NCBI GenBank assembly: GCA_023265175.1
Contig: JAHFUI010000006.1
Location: forward strand, 1-46,688
From: Acidobacteriota bacterium
GTDB taxonomy: Bacteria; Acidobacteriota; Vicinamibacteria; Vicinamibacterales; CAVVIG01
Direction of reading: 5' to 3'
Length of the DNA stretch: 46,688 bases
Of the stretch, positions 15,410 to 22,779 are shown piece after piece; position 1 is the stretch's first letter; every line of letters begins with the position of its first letter. The position numbers and the translations under genes were made by a program. The notes beneath the pieces were generated by a model. The model was not told the DNA's origin, searched no databases, and saw only the letters and a list, made by a program, of their open reading frames with translations.

Positions 15410-15868
15410 ATGGGGATTCATTCGACCGCTGAGTCACCACAGAGGACACAAAGGGCACAAAGGAAGAACCGGCATAGGCTCCGACCTTTGTGTCCATGGT
15501 GTCCTTTGTGGTGCATCAGCGCTGCGATGATGGTGTTGCTCCTGACGGCGAGCGCATCAGCCCAGACGCCGGCGCCGCAAAACGCGGCGCCCGCCGGGAA
15601 CGCCGAGAACGGCAAGCGCTTGTTCACCTCGTATTATTGCTATGCGTGCCACGGGACCGTGGGACAAGGGGGCAGCGCCGGAGCGCGAATCGCCCCTCGG
15701 CCGATCGCGTACGCCGCATTGCTCCGCTACGTGCGGAAGCCGGCGGGTGGCATGCCGCCGTACACGAGCAAGGTCATCGCCGACCAGGAGCTGGCTGACA
15801 TTTACGCCTTTCTCCGATCGCTGCCACCGACCCCCTCCGCGCAGAGCATTCCGTTGCTGAACCAGTAG
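15410..15868 (+). CDS. Class I c-type cytochrome, monoheme
   Basis: Small exported cytochrome of 152 aa. A single heme-binding CYACH motif lies near residue 82 (GKRLFTSYYCYACHGTVGQGG). A likely axial Met occurs in KPAGGMPPYTSKV, and the C-terminal helix is DQELADIYAFLRSLPP. The ATG at 15410 has a strong GAGGTAGGGGG ribosome site overlapping the end of the ThDP gene, and the N-terminus then forms a signal: basic region RTQRAQRKNRHR, hydrophobic PLCPWCPLWCISAAMMVLLLTASASA. Most of this leader is encoded by the inverted repeat at 15435-15513. A start at 15527 would leave an n-region with no positive charge. Likely function: electron acceptor for the periplasmic dehydrogenases encoded nearby. Confidence 0.82.
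   Translation: MGIHSTAESPQRTQRAQRKNRHRLRPLCPWCPLWCISAAMMVLLLTASASAQTPAPQNAAPAGNAENGKRLFTSYYCYACHGTVGQGGSAGARIAPRPIAYAALLRYVRKPAGGMPPYTSKVIADQELADIYAFLRSLPPTPSAQSIPLLNQ
15435..15513. repeat. ACCACAGAGGACAC inverted repeat, copy inside the cytochrome leader
   Basis: The left arm CACCACAGAGGACACAAAGG then GCACAAAGG and right arm CCTTTGTGTCCATGGTGTCC then TTTGTGGTG form a long hairpin. It is preceded by TTCGACCGCTGAGTCA (15421-15436), which recurs exactly at 20300-20315 in front of another copy. It lies within the 5' coding region of the cytochrome c gene. Confidence 0.88.
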
Positions 15869-15899
15869 ACGGCGCCATAAATATGGTAGAGTGAGCCAC

Positions 15900-16130
15900 A
15901 TGAGGACAACGGTCGACATTCCCGATCCTGTCTATCGCCGCCTGAAAGTGCGCGCGGCGAGTGAAGGTCGCTCCGTCAAGGATCTCCTCTTGCGCGGCGC
16001 CGAGCACGTGCTGAAATCACCCGAACGAAACCGGGGCCGGCGCGTGACGCTGCCCATCGTTCACTCCAAACGACCTGGAACCCTTGTGATTGACAATGCC
16101 GGGATCTACGACATCATCGGTTTTCCCTGA
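15900..16130 (+). CDS. VapB-like ribbon-helix-helix antitoxin
   Basis: Protein of 76 aa starting MRTTVDIPDPVYRRLKVRAA, a typical ribbon-helix-helix: a short beta strand (RTTVDIP) followed by two helices (YRRLKVRAASEGRS and KDLLLRGAEHVL). The C-terminal tail (PGTLVIDNAGIYDIIGFP) would wrap and inhibit the toxin. A GTG at 15891 could give three more residues. The gene overlaps the PIN toxin by about 35 bp in another frame, the usual antitoxin-first TA arrangement. RHH antitoxins bind their own promoter; the 31-bp gap to the cytochrome stop contains the AT-rich stretch CCATAAATATGG, itself palindromic, a possible operator. Confidence 0.82.
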   Translation: MRTTVDIPDPVYRRLKVRAASEGRSVKDLLLRGAEHVLKSPERNRGRRVTLPIVHSKRPGTLVIDNAGIYDIIGFP

Positions 16131-16545
16131 CATCAACGTCTGGCTGGCTCTGACCTATGAGCGGCACGTCCACCACGCGATCGCTCGGCGATGGTTTGAA
16201 AACGTGGAGCCGGGCTGGCGACTGTTTTTCTGTCGGTTCACGCAACTCGGTCTGCTGCGTTTGCTTTCGTCCGAGGCCATCATGGGGCAAGACGGCGTGA
16301 TGAACCAGCCGACAGCATGGCAGGCCTACGACCGGTGGCTCAACGATGAGCGCGTGGCATTGCTCGACGAGCCGGCCGATCTTGAACGGGAGTTTCGTGC
16401 GTTGACGCGGTTGCGCCAACCAGCTCCGAAGGATTGGGCCGATTCATATCTCGCGGCCTTCGCCTCCGCCGCTCATCTCACGGTCGTCACGTTCGACAGC
16501 GCGCTGCAAGGCAAATCCGGAGGAACCGTGCTTCTGAAGGCATGA
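16096..16545 (+). CDS. PIN-domain (VapC-like) toxin ribonuclease
   Basis: PIN-domain protein of 149 aa. Acidic active-site positions are visible: Asp in FPDINVWLAL near the N-terminus, then WADSYLAAFASAAHL and VVTFDSALQ near the C-terminus. The middle block CRFTQLGLLRLLS, with Gln where many PIN proteins have Glu, is normal for this VapC subgroup. VapC toxins are Mg-dependent endoribonucleases that cleave tRNA or rRNA when not bound by VapB. The ATG at 16096 lies inside the antitoxin gene; a TTG at 16090 is an alternative. Together with the RHH gene it forms a complete type II TA pair inserted between metabolic genes. Confidence 0.85.
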   Translation: MPGSTTSSVFPDINVWLALTYERHVHHAIARRWFENVEPGWRLFFCRFTQLGLLRLLSSEAIMGQDGVMNQPTAWQAYDRWLNDERVALLDEPADLEREFRALTRLRQPAPKDWADSYLAAFASAAHLTVVTFDSALQGKSGGTVLLKA

Positions 16546-16599
16546 CGCCTGCGCCCACGATCAATCATCCACCTCGTCGGTTCGACCTGGAGAATCACG

Positions 16600-18516
16600 A
16601 TGCGAAGAATCTCGACTAGCCTGCTGATGGCGATCCTCGTTAGTGCCGGTGCGCTGATCGGAGGGGCGCAGCAAACCGCCAAGTCGGCGAACGCGCCGGG
16701 TGACTGGCCCACCTACAATCATGACCTCGCCGCGACGCGGTTCTCGCCGCTGGCGCAAATCACGCCGGACAACGTCGCGCAGCTCAAACAGGCGTGGACC
16801 TTCAGCCTCCGCCCGCCGGGCGCGCCCGCGCAGGCTGGAGGGCTCGGTGGATCATCCCAGGCCGTGCCGATCGTCATCAATGGGGTGATGTACGTGCCGC
16901 AAGGCAGCAAGGTGGTGGCGCTCGAAGCCGACACCGGCAAGGTGATCTGGGAGTACCAGTTGGCGCAGGGCCAGACCTCGCGTCGCGGCCTCGCCTTCTG
17001 GCCGGGCGAGGGCAGCGATCCGGCGCGCATCATGGTGACGTCGGGCGCGAAGCTGATCGCGCTCAACGCCTCGACTGGTGATTTGTCGTCCGGCTTCGGC
17101 CGAGACGGCATCGTCGAGATGACGGTCCCGTACAACGGCGCGCCGACCATCTTCAAGAACGTGGTGTTGATCGGCGCCAATGTGAATGAGGTTCCGCAGG
17201 GTCCGCCCGGGGACACGCGCGCGTTCGACGCGCGCACGGGCAAGAAGCTCTGGGAGTTCCACACCGTGCCGCGGACTGGAGAATTCGGGAACAACACGTG
17301 GGGCGACGGATGGAAGGAACGCTCGGGAACGAACATCTGGGGCTTCTCGATGAGCGTCGACGAGCCGCGCGGCCTCGTCTACATGCCGATCGGCGGCCCG
17401 GCGGCGAATTACTACGGCGGCGATCGGCCCGGCAACAACCTGTTCGGAAACTCGATCGTGGCGGTCGATGCGCAGACCGGGAAGCGCGTCTGGCATTTCC
17501 AGACCGTGCACCACGACATCTGGGATTCGGATCAGCCGTCGGCGCCCGGGCTCGTCGATATCGTGCAGAACGGCAAGACCGTACCGGCACTCGCGGCGAT
17601 TGGCAAGACCGGATATCTCTTCGTCCTCGATCGGACGAACGGCAAGCCGGTGTTCGGCGTCGAAGAGCGTCCGGTGCCGAAGGGCGACGTGCCGGGCGAA
17701 TGGTATTCGCCGACGCAGCCGTTTCCCGTGAAGCCGGGTCCGCTCTCGCGCGTGAGCTTCAACAAAGAGACGGACATGGTGACCGCGGCCGACACCAGCG
17801 CCGAGCACGTGCAGGCGTGTCAGCAGATGTGGGACAAGGCGGGCGGGTTCGAGAACAAGGGACCGTTCACGCCGTTTCGTTATCACGAAGAGGGGACGCC
17901 GCCGAAGTCGACGATTTCATTCCCGGGCGGGACCGGCGGCGTGAACTGGGGCGGGACGGCCACCGATCCGCGAACCGGGTACATCTTCATGAACGCACAC
18001 GACACCTCGCTCGTCGGATGGGTCGAGAAGCGCAAGCCTGGCGTCGAGTACAGCTTCGACACGCGCGGGTCGAATGCGCTCTACGACCGTGCGAGCGTTG
18101 ACGGTCCCGGGCCCTTCCACGCGTTCAGCGCGCCGTTCAAGACGACGGACGGGCGCACGGTTTTGCTGTCGTGCCAGCGTCCACCCTGGGCGAAGCTGGT
18201 CGCGGTCAACGCGAACACCGGCGAGGTCGCGTGGCAGGCGACGCTCGGGTTGACCGAGGAGTTGCCGGAAGGCAAGCAGAATACCGGCAACAGCGGCAGC
18301 GCGGGTCCGACGGCGACCGCCGGGGGGCTCGTCTTCATCGGCGCGACCAACGACCGCCGCTTCCGCGCGTTCGACTCGAAAACCGGCAGGCAACTGTGGG
18401 TGACGAAGCTCGAAGGCTCGGCGAATGCAAACCCGATCACCTATCAGGGGAGGAACGGCAAACAGTACGTCGCGATCGTCGCGACCGATTCAGTCGTCGT
18501 GTTTGCGTTGCCCTAA
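16600..18516 (+). CDS. PQQ-dependent dehydrogenase (membrane glucose dehydrogenase-like beta-propeller), paralogue 1
   Basis: Exported quinoprotein of 638 aa. The signal is MRRISTSLLMAILVSAGALIGGAQ. The mature start GDWPTYNHDLAATRFSPLAQI is characteristic of eight-bladed PQQ propellers. Tryptophan-docking repeats recur (ALEADTGKVIWEY, AFDARTGKKLWEFHT, AVDAQTGKRVWHFQ, AVNANTGEVAWQ, AFDSKTGRQLWV). The active-site region HHDIWDSDQPSAP corresponds to HHDxWDxD of glucose dehydrogenase. No heme motif is present, so electrons must leave to a separate acceptor (cytochrome c or quinone). The expected reaction is periplasmic oxidation of a sugar or alcohol. The start has GGAGA about 6 nt upstream. The gene at 20367 is a close paralogue. 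Confidence 0.9.
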   Translation: MRRISTSLLMAILVSAGALIGGAQQTAKSANAPGDWPTYNHDLAATRFSPLAQITPDNVAQLKQAWTFSLRPPGAPAQAGGLGGSSQAVPIVINGVMYVPQGSKVVALEADTGKVIWEYQLAQGQTSRRGLAFWPGEGSDPARIMVTSGAKLIALNASTGDLSSGFGRDGIVEMTVPYNGAPTIFKNVVLIGANVNEVPQGPPGDTRAFDARTGKKLWEFHTVPRTGEFGNNTWGDGWKERSGTNIWGFSMSVDEPRGLVYMPIGGPAANYYGGDRPGNNLFGNSIVAVDAQTGKRVWHFQTVHHDIWDSDQPSAPGLVDIVQNGKTVPALAAIGKTGYLFVLDRTNGKPVFGVEERPVPKGDVPGEWYSPTQPFPVKPGPLSRVSFNKETDMVTAADTSAEHVQACQQMWDKAGGFENKGPFTPFRYHEEGTPPKSTISFPGGTGGVNWGGTATDPRTGYIFMNAHDTSLVGWVEKRKPGVEYSFDTRGSNALYDRASVDGPGPFHAFSAPFKTTDGRTVLLSCQRPPWAKLVAVNANTGEVAWQATLGLTEELPEGKQNTGNSGSAGPTATAGGLVFIGATNDRRFRAFDSKTGRQLWVTKLEGSANANPITYQGRNGKQYVAIVATDSVVVFALP

Positions 18517-18523
18517 GCCGACT

Positions 18524-18599
18524 CACCACAAAGGACACCATGGACACAAAGATGAGACCACTAGGTTTGCGCCTTCGTGTCCTTGGTGTCCTTTGTGGT
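18524..18599. repeat. ACCACAAAGGACAC inverted repeat carrying SD, ATG and leader of the next gene
   Basis: The left arm CACCACAAAGGACACCATGG then ACACAAAG (18524-18551) and right arm CCTTCGTGTCCTTGGTGTCC then TTTGTGGT (18572-18599) form an imperfect hairpin with about 9-bp internal periodicity. The left arm contains AAAGGACACCATGG: AAAGGA (18530-18535), a 5-nt spacer, and the ATG at 18540 of the PQQ alcohol dehydrogenase gene. The right arm encodes its hydrophobic leader. Confidence 0.9.
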
Positions 18600-20291
18600 A
18601 GTTCAGCGTGGTTTTCCGCGTTGCTGCTGGCGCAGATCAGCACCTTCACGCCCATCACGAAAGCGATGCTCGAGAACCCGAGCCCTGACGACTGGCTGAT
18701 GTACAGCCGGACGTACGACGCGCAGCGCTTCAGCCCGCTGAAGCAGGTCAACCGCCAGAACGTCGATCGGCTCAAGACCGTGTGGACGCATGAGCTCGGC
18801 ATGGGGACCGTGGAGAGCATCCCGCTCGTGTACCGCGGCGTGATGTACGTGGTCGTGCCCGGCGCCGGTGTCCGCGCACTCGACGCGGCCAGCGGCGCCC
18901 TCGTCTGGGAATACAAGCGCGCGGGAAACGGCAGACCGAAGACGATCGCGATGTACGACGACCTCGTCTTCTATACCGCGCCGGACGGCACGCTCGTCGC
19001 GCTCGACGCGCGGAACGGTCAGGTGCGGTGGGAGACGAAAACCGCCGGTGGCGCGACCTCGGGGCCGATCGTCGTGGAAGGCAAGGTCCTCACCGGCCGT
19101 ACCTGTTCTCCGCTGCGCGCCAACTGCTACGTCTCGGCGCACGACGCGAAGACCGGCACGGAGGTCTGGAAATTCTACACGGCCGCCGGCGACGATGACC
19201 CGGGCGGCAAGACGTGGGGCGGTGCGCCGGAAGCGACGCGCGTCGCATCGACGTGGGGACTCCCCGGCGGCTACGATCCGGTTCGTCGTCTCGTCTACTG
19301 GGGCATTGCCAACCCGACGCCGAACACGCGCATGGTCCGCCACGGCGGTAATCCTGATGCGATCCCGACCTTTGCGCCGGCGGACTTGTACAGCAATTCG
19401 ACGGTCGCGCTCAATCCCGACACCGGCAAGCTCGTGTGGTACTACCAGCACCTGCCGGGCGACGATTGGGACGAGGACTACACGCACGAGCGCACGCTGT
19501 TTCGGACCGCGGTGAATCCGGATCCGAAGTCCGTGAAGTGGATCAACCCCGACATCCGCCGCGGACAGCAGCGCGACGTCATGGTGATGGTCGGAGAAGG
19601 CGGCGGCATGTGGGCGCTCGATCGCACGAACGGCCAGTTCCTCTGGGCGTCGCCGTTTCCCTACGACACGAAGAACTTCATCATCTCCAGCATCGACGTG
19701 AAGACCGGCATTCCCCATCTCAACACCGATCTGATCTTCAGGGAGCCGGGTCAACGGCACACGCTGTGTTACTGGAACACGCGCAGCTACTGGCCGTTGG
19801 CGTACCACCCGGGACAGAACGCGCTGTACGTGCCGTACGTCGACAACTGTCTCGATATGACGTCGCCGGTTCCCGCGACCAACGGTCAGCCCGCGAAGCC
19901 CGAGCGCCGCGCCGGCGTGCGGCGCTCCGGGATCGATCTCGAGGCCTTCGCGGGCGTGGTCAAGGTGAATATGTCGACCGGTGAGGCCAAGGTGATTTAC
20001 AGAGGACGCGCACCTGGGAACGGCGCGATGCTGGCGACGGCCGGCGACCTCGTCTTCTGGGGCGATCTCGACGGGAAGCTGCACGCATTCGATGCAGCGA
20101 GCGGGAAGATCCTCTGGGAAACGGCGTTGCCGGGAACGATTCAGAACAGCACGATCACCTACGCGGTGAACGGCAAGCAGTACGTGGCCGTGTTCACTGG
20201 CGAAGGGCTGCTGAGTGGCGGCCTCATCGAGCAAGCACAGATTCAGCCCACACGGCGTCACAACGCGGTGCATGTGCTTGCGTTACCGTAG
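18540..20291 (+). CDS. PQQ-dependent alcohol dehydrogenase-like quinoprotein
   Basis: Exported propeller of 583 aa, of the methanol/ethanol-dehydrogenase branch rather than the glucose branch. Features are DDWLMYSRTYDAQRFSPLKQ, the cysteine pair GRTCSPLRANCYVSAHD (this subfamily's counterpart of the vicinal disulfide), the active-site motif YQHLPGDDWDEDYTHER with the catalytic Asp pair, and Trp-docking repeats (ALDAASGALVWEYK, AFDAASGKILWET). The likely reaction is oxidation of primary or aromatic alcohols with PQQ and Ca or a lanthanide. The start sits inside an inverted repeat: ATG at 18540 (SD AAAGGA) or 18552. Either gives the leader RPLGLRLRVLGVLCGSS then AWFSALLLAQ, largely repeat-encoded. 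It is flanked by two glucose-dehydrogenase-like paralogues. Confidence 0.85.
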   Translation: MDTKMRPLGLRLRVLGVLCGSSAWFSALLLAQISTFTPITKAMLENPSPDDWLMYSRTYDAQRFSPLKQVNRQNVDRLKTVWTHELGMGTVESIPLVYRGVMYVVVPGAGVRALDAASGALVWEYKRAGNGRPKTIAMYDDLVFYTAPDGTLVALDARNGQVRWETKTAGGATSGPIVVEGKVLTGRTCSPLRANCYVSAHDAKTGTEVWKFYTAAGDDDPGGKTWGGAPEATRVASTWGLPGGYDPVRRLVYWGIANPTPNTRMVRHGGNPDAIPTFAPADLYSNSTVALNPDTGKLVWYYQHLPGDDWDEDYTHERTLFRTAVNPDPKSVKWINPDIRRGQQRDVMVMVGEGGGMWALDRTNGQFLWASPFPYDTKNFIISSIDVKTGIPHLNTDLIFREPGQRHTLCYWNTRSYWPLAYHPGQNALYVPYVDNCLDMTSPVPATNGQPAKPERRAGVRRSGIDLEAFAGVVKVNMSTGEAKVIYRGRAPGNGAMLATAGDLVFWGDLDGKLHAFDAASGKILWETALPGTIQNSTITYAVNGKQYVAVFTGEGLLSGGLIEQAQIQPTRRHNAVHVLALP

Positions 20292-20299
20292 CAATGATG

Positions 20300-20343
20300 T
20301 TCGACCGCTGAGTCAACACAAAGGACACGATGGACACAAAGGG
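20300..20343. repeat. Half copy (left flank plus left arm) of the ACCACAAAGGACAC element
   Basis: The sequence TTCGACCGCTGAGTCA (20300-20315, identical to 15421-15436) is followed by ACACAAAGGACACGATGG and ACACAAAGGG. No right arm follows. It lies 24 bp before the start of the next PQQ dehydrogenase gene, so that gene is read from its own leader. Confidence 0.8.
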
Positions 20344-20366
20344 AAACACTTGAAAGAGGCACATCG

Positions 20367-22433
20367 ATGAAGCAAGTCATCGCGTTCGGGTTCGCCGTGA
20401 TCGCGTGCGTGGCCCTTGTGGCTCAGACCTCCAAGCCGGCCGACGGCGACTGGCCGATGTACAGCCGCGACTTTGCGGGGACGCACTACTCACCGCTCGC
20501 GCAGATCAATCCGCAGAACGTCGGCACGCTGGCGCAGGCGTGGTCCGTGCGGTTAAGCCCGCCTGCAGGGCGGCGTGGCGGCGCACCACCGGCTTCAGGC
20601 GGAGAGCCTGACGCCGCACCAGCTTCTGGGCAACCCGCGGCACCGAACCCGGGAGCGGCGGGGCGTGGCCGGGGCGCCGTCGCAACTCCTGACGGCGGCG
20701 CGCAGGCACGCGGCCGAGGCGCGGATCCGTTTGGCGATGGCGGAGCCGCCGGCAGCAATCCTGAAGCGACGCCGATCGTGATCAACGGCATCATGTACCT
20801 GCCGGCCCGCGGCAACCAGATCCTCGCGCTCGATGCCGAAACCGGCAAGGAGCTGTGGCGCCATGAGTTGCCGAGAGGAAGCGTGACGACGGCGCGCGGC
20901 GTGGCCTTCTGGGGCGGCGATCGAAACAATCCGTCGCGGATCCTCTTTACCGCCGGACCGAAGTTGTTCGCGCTCAACGCGAGCACCGGTGATCTCTCGA
21001 GCGGCTTTGGCAAGGACGGCGTCGTCGAGATCGCCGTGCCGTGGAACGGCGTGCCGACCGTCTTCAAGAACCTCGTCATGCTGGGCGCCAGCGTCGGCGA
21101 GGTTCCGGTCGGTCCTCCGGGTGACACGCGCGCATTCGATGCGCGCACCGGCGCGAAGCTGTGGGAGTTCCACACCGTGCCCAGGCCCGGCGAAAAAGGC
21201 CACGAGACCTGGCTGGACGACGGGTGGAAAGGGCGGTCCGGCGTCAACAACTGGGGCTGGTATCAGACGGTCGACGAGCAGCGCGGCATTCTCTACATGG
21301 CGATCGGCGGACCGGCGGCCAACTACTGGGGCGGCGATCGCCCGGGCGCCAACCTGTTCGGAAACTCGATCGTCGCGGTCGATGCGGAGACCGGGAAATA
21401 CAAGTGGCATTTCCAGTCGGTCCATCACGATCTGTGGGATTCGGACATGCCGTCGCCGCCGACGCTCGTCGACATCGTGCAGAATGGAAAGACCATTCCC
21501 GCGCTCGCATCCGTTGGCAAGACCGGCTGGATGTTCATCCTCGATCGCACGAACGGCAAACCGATCTTCGGTGTCGAGGAGCGGCCGGCGCTCAAAGGTG
21601 ACGTGCCCGGCGAATGGTATTCGCCGACGCAGCCGTTTCCGCTGAAGCCGCCGGCGCTGACGCGCGTGGACTTCAACAAGGACCGGGACATGGTCAGAGC
21701 GGAAGACACGTCCGCGGACCACGTCAAGGCGTGCCAGGAGTTGTGGGACAAGAGCGGGGGATTCTACAACGCCGGCGCGTTTACGCCGTTCAACTTTCAC
21801 GAGGACGGCGCGCCGCCGAAGAGCACGATCCAGTTTCCCGGCGGCACGGGCGGCGTGAACTGGGGTGGCGTGGCGGCGGATCCCAAATCCGGCCTCGTCT
21901 TCGTCAACGCGCACGACACGTCGCTGGTCGGCTGGATCGAAAAGAAGAAGCCTGGTGGGAATTACGGCCGCGGCACGGAAGGATCCACCCAGCCGTACGA
22001 TCGCGGCAGCGTGAACGGGCCAGGCCCGTACTTCACCTTCAGCGCGCCGATGAAGGATGCCAGCGGGCGCACGATCGCGAATCTGCCGTGCCAGCGGCCG
22101 CCGTGGAGCCGGCTCGTCGCGGTCAACGCAAACACCGGCGATATCGCGTGGCAGACGACGCTCGGGATTAACGAGGCGCTGCCGGAAGGGCAGCAGAACG
22201 TCGGCGGCAGCGGGAGCGCCGGCCCCATCGTCACGGCCGGAGGCCTGGTGTTTGTGGGCGCGACCAACGACCGCCGCTTCCGCGCGTTCGACGCCAAGAC
22301 CGGCAAGGAGCTGTGGGTCACGAAGGTGGAAGCAGCCGTCAACGCGAACCCGATGACCTATCAGGGCAAGAACGGGAAGCAGTACGTCGCCGTCATCGCC
22401 ACCGATTCTGTGGTCGTTTTCGCTTTGCCGTAG
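20367..22433 (+). CDS. PQQ-dependent dehydrogenase (membrane glucose dehydrogenase-like), paralogue 2 with low-complexity insert
   Basis: Exported quinoprotein of 688 aa. It matches the 16600 gene almost motif for motif (VFKNLVMLGASVGEVPVGPP, GDTRAFDARTGAKLWEFHT, HHDLWDSDMPSPP, GATNDRRFRAFDAKTGKE). The main difference is an Ala/Gly/Pro/Arg-rich insertion at about residues 67-131 (GRRGGAPPASGG ... GRGRGAVATPDGG) in the first blade, where the paralogue has about a dozen residues. The active-site Asp residues and Trp-docking repeats are intact. The signal peptide is MKQVIAFGFAVIACVALVAQ. It probably acts, like its paralogue, on a sugar or alcohol in the periplasm. The start is preceded by GAAAGAGG, a usable ribosome site. 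Confidence 0.9.
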   Translation: MKQVIAFGFAVIACVALVAQTSKPADGDWPMYSRDFAGTHYSPLAQINPQNVGTLAQAWSVRLSPPAGRRGGAPPASGGEPDAAPASGQPAAPNPGAAGRGRGAVATPDGGAQARGRGADPFGDGGAAGSNPEATPIVINGIMYLPARGNQILALDAETGKELWRHELPRGSVTTARGVAFWGGDRNNPSRILFTAGPKLFALNASTGDLSSGFGKDGVVEIAVPWNGVPTVFKNLVMLGASVGEVPVGPPGDTRAFDARTGAKLWEFHTVPRPGEKGHETWLDDGWKGRSGVNNWGWYQTVDEQRGILYMAIGGPAANYWGGDRPGANLFGNSIVAVDAETGKYKWHFQSVHHDLWDSDMPSPPTLVDIVQNGKTIPALASVGKTGWMFILDRTNGKPIFGVEERPALKGDVPGEWYSPTQPFPLKPPALTRVDFNKDRDMVRAEDTSADHVKACQELWDKSGGFYNAGAFTPFNFHEDGAPPKSTIQFPGGTGGVNWGGVAADPKSGLVFVNAHDTSLVGWIEKKKPGGNYGRGTEGSTQPYDRGSVNGPGPYFTFSAPMKDASGRTIANLPCQRPPWSRLVAVNANTGDIAWQTTLGINEALPEGQQNVGGSGSAGPIVTAGGLVFVGATNDRRFRAFDAKTGKELWVTKVEAAVNANPMTYQGKNGKQYVAVIATDSVVVFALP

Positions 22434-22449
22434 GCTGAGTCACCACGAT
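22434..22449. repeat. Remnant of the ACCACAAAG element
   Basis: GGCTGAGTCACCACGA resembles the junction of left flank and arm (GCTGAGTCACCACA) of the copies at 15431 and 20308, then diverges. It separates the convergent PQQ dehydrogenase and MazF-like genes. Confidence 0.5.
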
Positions 22450-22779
22450 TCAAATAAGCTCTCCCCGATCGAACCCCAATGCGAACAGCAGCGCCGATCG
22501 CACCTCTTCCATTCGGTGCATCGGCAGCGTGGCAATGAGCCGCCCGATTCGCGCCTGCGACACCGTTTGCACATGATCCATATTCACGGCGCACTCCCGT
22601 GGCACGCCGTCCGACGGCGTGAGCGCGACTTCCGAGGGAATACGACGAATCGTTGACGTGAGTGGGGCGATCGTCACCTCACCCAGAAACTCCAGGGCCG
22701 AATCGCGCGTGAGGATCAACACGGGCTGTTCTTTGTCGGGCCGGGCGAACCGGTACCAGCGGATGTCGCCGCGCCGCAT
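22450..22779 (-). CDS. MazF/PemK-like type II toxin
   Basis: Protein of 109 aa of the CcdB/PemK endoribonuclease fold: the family start MRRGDIRWYRF, then QPVLILTRDSALEFLGEVTIAPLTS, then PRECAVNMDHVQTVSQARIG. The strand order and Arg, Asp and Ser positions are typical for MazF-like mRNA interferases. The ATG at 22779 shares a base with the antitoxin stop (TGATG), the common TA coupling; an ATG at 22791 would add four residues. Family members cleave single-stranded RNA at short sequence motifs when freed from their antitoxin. Confidence 0.85.
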   Translation of the reverse strand: MRRGDIRWYRFARPDKEQPVLILTRDSALEFLGEVTIAPLTSTIRRIPSEVALTPSDGVPRECAVNMDHVQTVSQARIGRLIATLPMHRMEEVRSALLFALGFDRGELI

